Under the pieces are notes generated by a model. It did not search any database. It had not been told where the DNA came from and saw nothing but the letters and a program-made list of their open reading frames with translations. Of a stretch of DNA of 64,000 nucleotides, positions 20,013 to 29,089 are shown piece by piece. The translations under genes were made by a program, and so were the position numbers. This stretch comes from Acetobacter sp. GTDB lineage: Bacteria > Pseudomonadota > Alphaproteobacteria > Acetobacterales > Acetobacteraceae. The number at the start of each line of letters is the position of its first letter. Position 1 is the stretch's first letter. Location: the NCBI GenBank assembly GCA_017413025.1, contig JAFPVE010000017.1, positions 1 through 64,000 on the forward strand, in the 5' to 3' direction.

Positions 20013-22058
20013 TTACTGCGTTTTTTCTTTAGAAACGTGGAAGTTTTTTGTCATAAACATTTCCCAAAGTTCCCTGCAACGGAACACCACGAGTTTTTCT
20101 AAACGCGTGAGATCTTGAATGTTTCGCATGGCAAGTTTATCTTTCCAAAAGGCGTATTTTTGTGGGCGTGAGGGACATTGCGCTAAATGACGCAGCGCAA
20201 AATAAGGGTCTGATAAGGCTTGTTCAAAACTATATGTTTCAGAAACTTGGTCTTCAAACCAAGCTGTCCTGTTGCGTGTTTCACGCACAACAGGATACTC
20301 ATTTTCTCCTTCAAAATGATGTTTAAACCACCCCATTTTGTCTATTAACGGAAAAGAGCGACTCATAAAACGTGTGACAACAGGAGCAAAAACCAACGCA
20401 ACAATCGGCAAACCAAAAAAACAAAGAACACCTGTCAAACTAATTCCTATTAAACGTTCAACAGTCGGCGTCATATTCGGTACGATATAAAATAAGAAAA
20501 AATAGGCTACCCCCAACCCCAAAACTGACACAGGCCACAAAAACTTAACACACTCGTCCCAAGAAAGTACACGTGCTTTCCGATCTTGAGTAGTCCAAAC
20601 TATAGAATCTTTTCCCTTAAAAAAATCCCATATTATACGATTGATGAGAATCATCTTACATGTTGATAGGAAACTACCCATAACTATCATTACCAAAAGT
20701 TGAGAGAAAAAGGTTTTGAAAATAGAAATACGTGTTCTATACGTCTTCCATAAAATAATAATTGGTAAAACTACACTTGTTAAAAGTGTAAAAACGAACA
20801 AACCAAAAGAAACTGTTAGAGCAAAGGTGCAGTATTTCATAACCTCAGCAGTAATCAAAGGATGTGTAACCATATAATACACGCCGAAATATGTTGTAAT
20901 AAAAAAGATAAGACCAACCACAGTCAAAAAATAATTCATGGCGTAGGTAAATAAAGCAAGCCGTGCAAATGGAGAAAAAACTTTCAATCTCAGCACCTGA
21001 AACCAATCCATTGCCCCCTGAACCCAACGCTTTTCTCGAATCATATAATCCTTAAAATTATGGAGCTGATCTTCAAAAGAGGGAAGCGTTGGAAGAATCC
21101 ATACTTGATACCCCGCTGATATGAGTAACATAGCTTCGACAAAGTCATGAGACATAGGTTTTCCACCAGAAAAAGGTCCATATTTTGGCAAAATAGGCAA
21201 ATTACAATGCTTTACTATTGCCTCTGTTCTCAAAATAACATTATGCCCAAAAAAAGGAGCACGTCCCATTCTGAGGTAATATGATGTAGAAAACCCTAGA
21301 GAAAAAGTTGTATTCGTGCCAAAAGACCACATTTTCCCAAAAAGTGCATTAGCCTGCACCATATAAGGCATGGCTTGAATAATCCCTATATTCTCATCTC
21401 CTTCCATGGTTCTTGCTAAAGTGACTATGGTTTCTGCTGGCACTATTGAGTCGGCATCAAGTAGCACAACAGCCTTAAACTCCCCCCCCCATCGGCGGAA
21501 AAAATCAGACGTATTTCCTACTTTTGCAAAAGTGTTCATAATACGATGACGATAATGGATCCCGACATCAGGAAATTTCTCTTTTAAAAGAAAAACGGCT
21601 TTTTGTTCTTGTACAATTACATCTTCTTTACGCGAGTCAGAAAGAATAAACCACTCAAAATGTTTTGCTTCTTTATAATGAGAGAGTTCTTCTATCATCG
21701 CTGAAAATGCACCTGCTACACGCCTCGCATCTTCATGATAAATCGGCATCATTACCGCTATACGCGTATCTTCTTTGAGATCTATCGCCTTATTAATCGG
21801 ATTAAATGGGTCTTTTTCAACAGGTCTAAGTGCTACATAAAGCCCTATAAATTGCGTTACAACAAACGATACACCCAAAACGCTCAATGCTGAAGAAACA
21901 AGAATAAGTGGAACCATCCAATATAAAGAAAAACCAAAAAGAAGTGCACTATATAACTGTATATAAATGGTAATACCTGTCATAATAAGCGTAATAATGA
22001 CAAAAATAATCGAACGCCTTTTCAGTTCTTTTTGCATCGCGAGGTCAACTGTAGGCAT
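20013..22058 (-). CDS. opgH: OpgH/MdoH-type glucan glucosyltransferase
   Basis: 681-residue polytopic GT2 enzyme expected to build the beta-glucan backbone of osmoregulated periplasmic glucans from UDP-glucose at the inner membrane. Two N-terminal transmembrane helices (about 18-40 and 45-75), then the cytoplasmic GT2 domain with MMPIYHED, LLDADS (DAD at 201-203), SHDFVEA (303-309, acidic catalytic residue) and REKRWVQG (341-348, the processive-type RW motif), then about five or six more helices. The C-terminal part (QALSDPYFALRHL) resembles the OpgH tail. The usual partner OpgG is not beside it. It lies downstream of a 102-residue orphan and an acyltransferase on the same strand, which suggests one glycan pathway. 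Confidence 0.88.
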   Translation of the reverse strand: MPTVDLAMQKELKRRSIIFVIITLIMTGITIYIQLYSALLFGFSLYWMVPLILVSSALSVLGVSFVVTQFIGLYVALRPVEKDPFNPINKAIDLKEDTRIAVMMPIYHEDARRVAGAFSAMIEELSHYKEAKHFEWFILSDSRKEDVIVQEQKAVFLLKEKFPDVGIHYRHRIMNTFAKVGNTSDFFRRWGGEFKAVVLLDADSIVPAETIVTLARTMEGDENIGIIQAMPYMVQANALFGKMWSFGTNTTFSLGFSTSYYLRMGRAPFFGHNVILRTEAIVKHCNLPILPKYGPFSGGKPMSHDFVEAMLLISAGYQVWILPTLPSFEDQLHNFKDYMIREKRWVQGAMDWFQVLRLKVFSPFARLALFTYAMNYFLTVVGLIFFITTYFGVYYMVTHPLITAEVMKYCTFALTVSFGLFVFTLLTSVVLPIIILWKTYRTRISIFKTFFSQLLVMIVMGSFLSTCKMILINRIIWDFFKGKDSIVWTTQDRKARVLSWDECVKFLWPVSVLGLGVAYFFLFYIVPNMTPTVERLIGISLTGVLCFFGLPIVALVFAPVVTRFMSRSFPLIDKMGWFKHHFEGENEYPVVRETRNRTAWFEDQVSETYSFEQALSDPYFALRHLAQCPSRPQKYAFWKDKLAMRNIQDLTRLEKLVVFRCRELWEMFMTKNFHVSKEKTQ

Positions 22059-22219
22059 TTTTTACGTATCCTATTAAAAAATCTTATAAGAAACATTTCT
22101 CCCTTTATATTTTAATTAAAGGGTTTTAGTAAAGGCTAACCTTAAAAAAACTTATACCTTATAAACTCTGTGTAGGTACTCTTCGTAAAACAGGATTCAC
22201 TTCTGGCACTTTTTTTTCC

Positions 22220-22528
22220 TTAAAATAACAACCACTTATAAAATGTTTTTCTTAAATCCTCTTTATCTGTCGGTGGTGGACCGTGGAAAGGTCTATTAAA
22301 ATAAGGCAAATCAAGTGTGTTCCCAATAGTACGAATGATATGATCACGTACATCTTCCCATGTCACAACCTCATTTTTATCCTCTATAGACATCAATGGA
22401 ATACGGGCTTGTGCTAACAGAGATTCTACTTTAGCTAAATCAAGTGGCACTTTATCAGCAGAGAGGTCATCTAAAGTTTGGGAAGTAGATACAAGGCTGT
22501 TTTGCGTTATCGTCTGTTGTTTCTTCAT
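22220..22528 (-). CDS. Hypothetical 102-residue protein between opgH and acyltransferase
   Basis: Not recognised. Soluble and acidic in the middle, with no signal peptide or membrane segment. The N-terminal 30 residues are Ser/Thr/Gln-rich and probably disordered; a predicted helix follows (LDLAKVESLLAQARI), then TWEDVRDHIIRTIGNTL, then the Pro-rich PYFNRPFHGPPPTDKEDLRKTF and an aromatic C-terminus KWLLF. Same strand as opgH (161 bases downstream) and the acyltransferase (81 bases upstream). The ordered C-terminal half and conserved-looking PYFNRPFHGPPP suggest a real gene. Function cannot be assigned. Confidence 0.65.
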   Translation of the reverse strand: MKKQQTITQNSLVSTSQTLDDLSADKVPLDLAKVESLLAQARIPLMSIEDKNEVVTWEDVRDHIIRTIGNTLDLPYFNRPFHGPPPTDKEDLRKTFYKWLLF

Positions 22529-22609
22529 AGTTTTTCCTTTTTGCTCTATTCCTTATTAAAATTCTTACGCGTAGGCATCAATACACGGCATTATTCGTGT
22601 GTGAATCAA

Positions 22610-24706
22610 TTAGTGCGTTAATAGTGTATCAAGAAAATGTATATTCTCTTTAACAAAAATCGGTCGTAAGTGTTCATCATCGGCGTATTTTGGCTCATCT
22701 GCGAACATTACCGGACAAAAAAGACCTGTACCGCAAATATCAGGAAAGGGATCTAAAAGGATAGCCCCTGTTTTATTGGCGACAACCCGTAAAATTTGCT
22801 GGGCTTTTTGAGAAGCTTTTTTTAACTCAGCAACAGAAACACCCTGCTGAAAGGATTGCTTTGCGATATCGACATGAAACAAACTCCGCTTAAGAAGCCT
22901 ATGTGGATTAAAACGCTTATCAACAGGTGTTGGCAATATAATCCAAATAGATGTCACCCCCATTTTCTTAAGATGTATAATCGCGTGCGTATATTTTTTA
23001 ATTATGCTCTCTGCACTACCATGATACCGCGAGATAATATTTCCCCAAAATGCCCCTATCACAACTTTATGAACATGATATTTTTGAATGATACGGTTAC
23101 GCCATGCTGGAAGCCTGTTACAAAAAGAAAAATGAGGGTCATTTTTACTCCCCTCTAAAGGGGCACAGCTCGGACCTACAACAAAAATAACTGTATGTTT
23201 TAAGCGACCTTGTTCTAATAAGTTTTCAACTCTTGGTCCCCATTGAAAAAGCAAACTATCCCCTGTCAACACAATAGGATCACCAGCATTGCCAAGCGTT
23301 GCTAATGTAAGATTGTCCTTACGAATAACATGCATATGTGGCGTTATTGACCAAATCCCCTCTCCCGCGGCTAATATTATTTTATGCATATCCCCCTTTT
23401 CTTCCCCCGCCCCGGTTGGAAAAGAACGCCCGGGCACCCCTTTCATTTCCCATATTCCCCACCCACTACCACCAACAAGAACAATACTTAAAAGTAAAAA
23501 TTGGGTAACACGTTTTCTGTTAAGGTGTTTATGAAGAGATTTTTGCGTTTGCATTAAGGAATGTGTTTGAAAACCTTTTTGAACAAAAGATTTCTCTGTG
23601 CTGACAATAAGCTTATTAGCGTAGGAGCGTATGGGTTTTTCTATGAACAAAACCGTTCCCCATGCTAAAAGAATAGATATGGTTAAAATCATCAACCCAG
23701 AACTATTATGCACAGTGGTAGGTCCATACATAATGTGGTACCACGCAACAAGTGGCCAATGCCATAAATAAAGCGGGTAACTTATAAGCCCCAACCAACG
23801 CAACAGACTCATAGAGAGAACAACACGATTAAACCAAGCTGATTGCCCCACTAATAGTAAAGCCGCAGTGGCAAATGTTGGGAATAACGCCGTTGGTGCT
23901 GGAAAATATGACCCGGATCGTATCAATAAAAATGAAAGAAAAATCCCCGCCCCGCCGATACATCCGATCACGTTGCGTTGTTGTCGCGTCAGTGACTGCG
24001 CTTTTTCACAACTTGATGAAAAAACAAGTATCGCGCCGGGCATAAATTCCCAGCAACGGTCAAAAGGCATATAAAACCCTGCCAACGCAACAATAAATGT
24101 GTGATAGCTATCGAGAGCAAACGAAACGAGAGCAAGACAAGTAATGATCATTTTGATTCTTGCCTGGCATCCTCTTGCTAGAAGTAAACATAATGGCCAA
24201 AATAAATAAAATTGTTCTTCTACGCCTAACGACCATAAATGCAACAAAGGTTTGAGCATACTCGGACGATCAAAATATCCAAATTCAAACCACGATAATA
24301 TATTGCCAAGCGAAAAAGCTGATGCTGCAATACTTTTTCCAAGAGCCGAAAACTCACTTGGAAGTAATGTTACCCAACCAAGGCACAGAACACTTATAAG
24401 AGTACACACAAGGGCAGGTGTTAAACGAACAATACGACGACTATAAAAATCGACCAATCCTTGCCACCCTAAATAACCATGCTCTAACAGTTGCTCAGTT
24501 ACAAGATAGCCAGAAAGCACGAAAAAAATATCAACCCCGACAAAGCCACCCGGTAAAACACGTGGAAAAATATGGTACAGCACAACAGCTAATACAGCGA
24601 TACCACGCAAGCCATCTATATCTTTACGCCAATAACTAGCATTTCTCCCTTTAGGAAGAAGATCCAATACTATGCTGTTATACTGAAAATTTTTAAGAAA
24701 CGACAT
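22610..24706 (-). CDS. OafA/YrhL-type acyltransferase with C-terminal SGNH domain
   Basis: 698 residues. The N-terminal acyltransferase-3 domain (about 25-375) has some ten transmembrane helices and the hallmark DIDGLRGIAVLAVVLYH with the conserved His, then GGFVGVDIFFVLSGYL and LRWLGLISYPLYLWHWPL. The C-terminal periplasmic SGNH hydrolase-like domain (about 430-698) has TGDSLLFQW (Ser nucleophile) and DDEHLRP (Asp/His). Such fusions move acetyl or related groups onto surface sugars (O-antigen, peptidoglycan, glucans). OpgC, which succinylates periplasmic glucans, belongs to the same membrane family but lacks the SGNH part. Its place next to opgH suggests glucan or capsule decoration; this is inference. 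Confidence 0.9.
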   Translation of the reverse strand: MSFLKNFQYNSIVLDLLPKGRNASYWRKDIDGLRGIAVLAVVLYHIFPRVLPGGFVGVDIFFVLSGYLVTEQLLEHGYLGWQGLVDFYSRRIVRLTPALVCTLISVLCLGWVTLLPSEFSALGKSIAASAFSLGNILSWFEFGYFDRPSMLKPLLHLWSLGVEEQFYLFWPLCLLLARGCQARIKMIITCLALVSFALDSYHTFIVALAGFYMPFDRCWEFMPGAILVFSSSCEKAQSLTRQQRNVIGCIGGAGIFLSFLLIRSGSYFPAPTALFPTFATAALLLVGQSAWFNRVVLSMSLLRWLGLISYPLYLWHWPLVAWYHIMYGPTTVHNSSGLMILTISILLAWGTVLFIEKPIRSYANKLIVSTEKSFVQKGFQTHSLMQTQKSLHKHLNRKRVTQFLLLSIVLVGGSGWGIWEMKGVPGRSFPTGAGEEKGDMHKIILAAGEGIWSITPHMHVIRKDNLTLATLGNAGDPIVLTGDSLLFQWGPRVENLLEQGRLKHTVIFVVGPSCAPLEGSKNDPHFSFCNRLPAWRNRIIQKYHVHKVVIGAFWGNIISRYHGSAESIIKKYTHAIIHLKKMGVTSIWIILPTPVDKRFNPHRLLKRSLFHVDIAKQSFQQGVSVAELKKASQKAQQILRVVANKTGAILLDPFPDICGTGLFCPVMFADEPKYADDEHLRPIFVKENIHFLDTLLTH

Positions 24707-24785
24707 TGAGACAATAGCGAGATAGTCTATTTCATAAGTGATGCCATTACTTAACCTTTATATACATACGCTCACTGCTAGCGGT

Positions 24786-27700
24786 TTATATTCCCTTAAA
24801 TGTCGATTTACGTCCATATAAAGCTGCGTAGATTGTTGGCAACACTAAAAGTGTGAGAATTGTACACGTAACAAGCCCACCAATAACGACCATTGCGAGT
24901 GGTTTTTCAACTTCCGCCCCATCACCCGTAGAAAAAGCCATAGGAAAAAAACCCAAACAAGCCACTGTTGCTGTTGCCACAACAGGGCAAAAGCGTTCAC
25001 GTACAGCATTGACAGCCGCCACAAAAGCCGATGCCCCTGCCTTCCTTAATTCTTGAATACACGAAACTAAAACAAGCCCATTCATTGTGGCAACACCAAA
25101 AAGAGCAATAAACCCTATTCCGGCAGAAATACTAAACGGCATACCCCTTACGTAAAGGGCAATAACACCGCCTGTTGCTGCGAATGGCAAATTCACAAAA
25201 ACCAACGTTGCTAAACCCATTTCCCCTAGTGCCATGAGAAGCAAGAAAAAAATAAGCCCCAACATAATAGGCACAACGATTTCTAACCGCGCAACAGCTG
25301 TTTGAAGATTTTTGAACTGCCCACTCCATTCAATAGAATATCCCTGTGGTATTCTGACGTGTTTTCGTAGTGCCGCCTGCGCAGCTTGGACAAAAGAACT
25401 TAAATCACGCCCTCGCACATTAGCCTGTACCATAGCACACCGCATACCATGATCACGCCGAATAGCAGGCGGAGCATTGACTAAAGTCGTATCTGTGACT
25501 TGTGAGAGATTAACAATTTTACCATCATGAGAAAACACAGGCAAAAAATTAATATCTTCTAACGTATCATGGATATTCCCAATAAAACGAATTTGAATAG
25601 GAATAAGCGCGTCTCCAACAGAAACTGATGAGCTATAATACCCTTGTAATGCACCCACCACATCTAACACATCCGACGTCGAAACATTAAGACGCGCTGC
25701 CTCTTTACGATCAACATCAATATGAAGGTAAGGCACAGTTCCTACATCTTGTGGCGCGACATCTGCCGCGCCTGGTACCCGAGAAATAACGTCAGAAATA
25801 CGCGTTGCAAGTTGTGCGAGTGTTTCAAGATCAGGACCATAGATACCTATAGCTACCTGAGAACGCACCCCCTCCAATAAATCGTCCATACGCATTTGAA
25901 TAGGCTGACTCCAATTCAATAAAGAACCAGGATTATCCTTTATTAAAGCCGCGTTAAATGCCTTCACTAATCCTTCTTGTGTTGTCGCCGTTTTCCACTC
26001 AGAACGAGGTTTAAGTAATACATAGCTATCGGTTTCTCCTACCCCCATAGGGTCTGTTGGAATTGCTGCCGTGCCGGTATTACTGACAACAGATTTGACT
26101 TCAGGAAACGTCATTAACGTTTGTTCAATTTCTTCTGCGGCTTTAAGAGATGCCCCTAATGCAATACTTGGCAATCGCGTTGAGGTCACAACAAGATCAC
26201 CCTCTTGTAATTGTGGAATAAATTCTCCTCCTAAACGCGTTACCAACAATGCCGAAAAACATAAAAAGACCACTGCAATACTCACAACCTTACGCGTATT
26301 ATGCATACACCATGCCGAAATAGGCTGAAAGTAACGCCACAAAAACGCGATAAACTTTGTTTGATGCGTCGTCTGATGAAATTCTTGAGATGTTTTGAAA
26401 TGACCTAAAAACATGCACAATGCCGGAATACACACCAACGAATAAACAAGCGACGCCATAAGTGCTAAAATAACAGTTTGTGCCATCGGACGAAACATAC
26501 GCCCTTCAACATCTTGCAACGTTAAAACGGGTAAATACACCAAAGTAATAATCATCACAGCAAATGTTACAGGACGTATGACAGAAGAAACCGTTTTACC
26601 AATTGTTTTGCATAAATTTTCCTCATATGTACGACGATGCAACACATTTTCAACAATCACCAATGAACTATCGACCACCATACCAAAATCAATAGCCCCA
26701 AGGCTTAAAAGATTTGCTGAAATACCAAGATGCCGCATTCCGACCATAGCCATAATAAGAGAAAACGGAATTACTGAAATAATCACCAAAGAAGCACGCC
26801 AGTGTCCAATCACCACGAAAAGTACAGCCAAAACAAGTAAAGCACCTAATATAAGATTTTCACGTACAGTACTAATGACATGTTTGGTTAATATCGCACG
26901 ATCATAAAAAGGATCCAATGTCACCCCTGGAGGCAAATTTTTTTGGATTTTTTGCAAGGCTACCTGTACCGCTTCAAGTGTTACCAGAGCATTCGCTCCC
27001 TGCTGTAATAACACCGTGCCTATGACAATTTCTCCTTTACCGTCTCGTGTTACGCCGCCAAGGCGCGGTCTATGCGCTTTGCGTAAAACAGCAACATCTC
27101 GAACAAAAACGGCTTCACCATTGCTACCACTGCGTAATCGTATTGAACCAAGCTCCGACAAATTATCGATGAGAGAACTCCCGACAATAATATGTTGTTC
27201 ATCGTTATGTTCAATCCATGCGCCGCCAACAACTCTATTATCTTTATCAATTGCTTGAAAAACACTTGAAACAGAAATACCATAGCGCCGTAATGCAAAA
27301 GGATTAAGGGCTATCTCATAGGTTTCCTCCCCACCTCCATTAACATTAACATCGACAACACCCGGCACAAGTCTCAACTCTGGAACAACATTCCAGACCA
27401 TAATCCTGTTCAATTCTTCAAGACTTTTTCCACGCCCTTTAATCTGAAATTGAAGAATTTCCCCCATGCCTGTTGTCATGGGTCCCATACTGACCGATGT
27501 TCCTTTAATAGCAACACTTTCACGCGCTTCTGGTAAACGTTCTGAAACCAACTCACGATCGTGATAAATATCTGTAGAATCGTCAAATTGCAGATATAAA
27601 ACGGCGATTCCTGTCCGTGATACTGAACGCAACCCACGTAAACCGATAACCCCTGACATCACTTTTTCAATAGGCGATGTTACAAATTTTTCTACATCTT

Positions 27701-27869
27701 CAGCTGGAACACCTGGTGCTTGTATGGTAACAAGAACTTCTCGAGGAGAAATATCAGGCACAGGAGAAACAGGCAAATTTCTAATATCAGCAATTCCTGC
27801 CACCATAAGCAAGATAATAATACACAATAAAAAAAAGCGTTTTTCCATACACCAATGAATAATAAACAT
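24786..27869 (-). CDS. Heavy-metal efflux (HME) RND transporter, inner-membrane pump
   Basis: 1027-residue CzcA/CusA family proton antiporter with 12 transmembrane helices. Transmembrane helix 4 carries DFGMVVDSSLVIVEN: D394, D400 and E407 have the same spacing as the D402/D408/E415 relay of CzcA, the pattern tied to divalent cations; CusA-type copper/silver pumps differ here. Other motifs: PVSPVPDISPREVLVTIQAPG, LRGLRSVSRTGIAVLYLQF and GGEFIPQLQEGDLVV. Third gene of an operon: outer-membrane factor, adaptor, pump, with a 5-base gap to the adaptor. An alternative start Met lies seven codons in. No metal regulator is next to it, so substrate (Zn, Co, Cd, Ni or other) is uncertain. Confidence 0.93.
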   Translation of the reverse strand: MFIIHWCMEKRFFLLCIIILLMVAGIADIRNLPVSPVPDISPREVLVTIQAPGVPAEDVEKFVTSPIEKVMSGVIGLRGLRSVSRTGIAVLYLQFDDSTDIYHDRELVSERLPEARESVAIKGTSVSMGPMTTGMGEILQFQIKGRGKSLEELNRIMVWNVVPELRLVPGVVDVNVNGGGEETYEIALNPFALRRYGISVSSVFQAIDKDNRVVGGAWIEHNDEQHIIVGSSLIDNLSELGSIRLRSGSNGEAVFVRDVAVLRKAHRPRLGGVTRDGKGEIVIGTVLLQQGANALVTLEAVQVALQKIQKNLPPGVTLDPFYDRAILTKHVISTVRENLILGALLVLAVLFVVIGHWRASLVIISVIPFSLIMAMVGMRHLGISANLLSLGAIDFGMVVDSSLVIVENVLHRRTYEENLCKTIGKTVSSVIRPVTFAVMIITLVYLPVLTLQDVEGRMFRPMAQTVILALMASLVYSLVCIPALCMFLGHFKTSQEFHQTTHQTKFIAFLWRYFQPISAWCMHNTRKVVSIAVVFLCFSALLVTRLGGEFIPQLQEGDLVVTSTRLPSIALGASLKAAEEIEQTLMTFPEVKSVVSNTGTAAIPTDPMGVGETDSYVLLKPRSEWKTATTQEGLVKAFNAALIKDNPGSLLNWSQPIQMRMDDLLEGVRSQVAIGIYGPDLETLAQLATRISDVISRVPGAADVAPQDVGTVPYLHIDVDRKEAARLNVSTSDVLDVVGALQGYYSSSVSVGDALIPIQIRFIGNIHDTLEDINFLPVFSHDGKIVNLSQVTDTTLVNAPPAIRRDHGMRCAMVQANVRGRDLSSFVQAAQAALRKHVRIPQGYSIEWSGQFKNLQTAVARLEIVVPIMLGLIFFLLLMALGEMGLATLVFVNLPFAATGGVIALYVRGMPFSISAGIGFIALFGVATMNGLVLVSCIQELRKAGASAFVAAVNAVRERFCPVVATATVACLGFFPMAFSTGDGAEVEKPLAMVVIGGLVTCTILTLLVLPTIYAALYGRKSTFKGI

Positions 27870-27874
27870 GATAT

Positions 27875-29089
27875 TTATCCATCATTTGATGTTGCTTGAG
27901 TATCTTGCGTAAAAATAGCCTGTTCTTTAAGTGTAAAACTACCGTTTGTTACCACTGTATCACCTGCTTCAATTCCTTTAGTAATAACAATATTGCCGTC
28001 TAAGGTCGGACCAAGCGTTACAGGCTTCGCTGTGTAATGTTCTGCAGATGTTCGTACAAAAACAACAGGAACACCTTCAAGCTTTTGTACTGCCGCCTCC
28101 GGAATTATAACTCCTGATACTTTTTGAGATAAAAAAATACGCGTTCGTACGAACATACCCGTTCTTAAACATCCGTCACTATTATTAACAAGACTACGGA
28201 TAAGAACATGTTGTGTTGCAACATCGACATTCCCATCCACAATATTAACAACAGATCGCAGAGGAGGACGATCTGGAGTTACCCATGTTAGTTGTTCATT
28301 TCCACTACGAATTTCACTCGCTTGATGAGCATCCACTTGAGTGACAACCCAAACCTGAGAGAGATCACATATTTCTATCGGAGGCGCACCATTGGCACTA
28401 ATCTCTTGCCCATTAGTGACAGAAATCCTCGTAACAATACCATCTAATGGTGATATAATTGCAGATTCACCGTTATGAGCTTGTTCTGTAGAGGAATCAT
28501 AACGACCCATATGCTCAAGTAAACCACGTAATTCAGCCTCACGTTGCTGAACAACAGCATTAGCTGCTTGCAACGCTATTCTACGACGTTCGACCTCACT
28601 CACCGATAAGGCACCACCACTCAGCTTCTTTCCACGTTGATAGATTTGTTCGGCACTCATCTGTTGGGCACGCGCCTCTTGCAACATAGCTTTTACAACA
28701 GTAAGACGATCTTTTTCATCACGCATAAAAAAGTTATTGTATTTTATCAACACTTGACCTTTACGAACGCTTTGCCCTTTCACAACCTCAATAGAAGTTA
28801 CTCGCCCTGTTCCTATAGGGCGAATATTTGCCACACGACGTAAATCATCTTCAACATAAGCTAAACCGTCTATATGTTTTGATACGGTGGTGCTCTTTTT
28901 CGCAACAGCCATTTGAATATGCTCACGCTTAAGAGCTGCCGCAGAAATTTCAACCGTTGGCATATGTTGTACCTGTTGTGCCCGAACAGCTTGTACCTGA
29001 ACAGCGCAGACCATACTGCTACTTAAAGCAAAACCTACGATACATTGCCAAAGACGAAAAAAAAACTTTCTCCAAAAACAACAAGTCAT
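27875..29089 (-). CDS. RND efflux periplasmic adaptor (CzcB/CusB family)
   Basis: 404-residue membrane fusion protein joining the pump to the outer-membrane channel. Signal peptide at about 1-38. Lipoyl/hairpin/beta-barrel order: RPIGTGRVTSIEVVKGQSVRKGQ (lipoyl half 1), a coiled-coil hairpin at about 130-200, SAIISPLDGIVTRISVTNGQEI (lipoyl half 2), VWVVTQVDAHQASEI, then the membrane-proximal domain with VSGVIIPEAAVQKLEG. It lacks the His-rich N-terminal extension of CzcB and the Met cluster of CusB, so it gives no hint of the metal. Its start overlaps the outer-membrane factor stop (ATGA). Confidence 0.92.
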   Translation of the reverse strand: MTCCFWRKFFFRLWQCIVGFALSSSMVCAVQVQAVRAQQVQHMPTVEISAAALKREHIQMAVAKKSTTVSKHIDGLAYVEDDLRRVANIRPIGTGRVTSIEVVKGQSVRKGQVLIKYNNFFMRDEKDRLTVVKAMLQEARAQQMSAEQIYQRGKKLSGGALSVSEVERRRIALQAANAVVQQREAELRGLLEHMGRYDSSTEQAHNGESAIISPLDGIVTRISVTNGQEISANGAPPIEICDLSQVWVVTQVDAHQASEIRSGNEQLTWVTPDRPPLRSVVNIVDGNVDVATQHVLIRSLVNNSDGCLRTGMFVRTRIFLSQKVSGVIIPEAAVQKLEGVPVVFVRTSAEHYTAKPVTLGPTLDGNIVITKGIEAGDTVVTNGSFTLKEQAIFTQDTQATSNDG

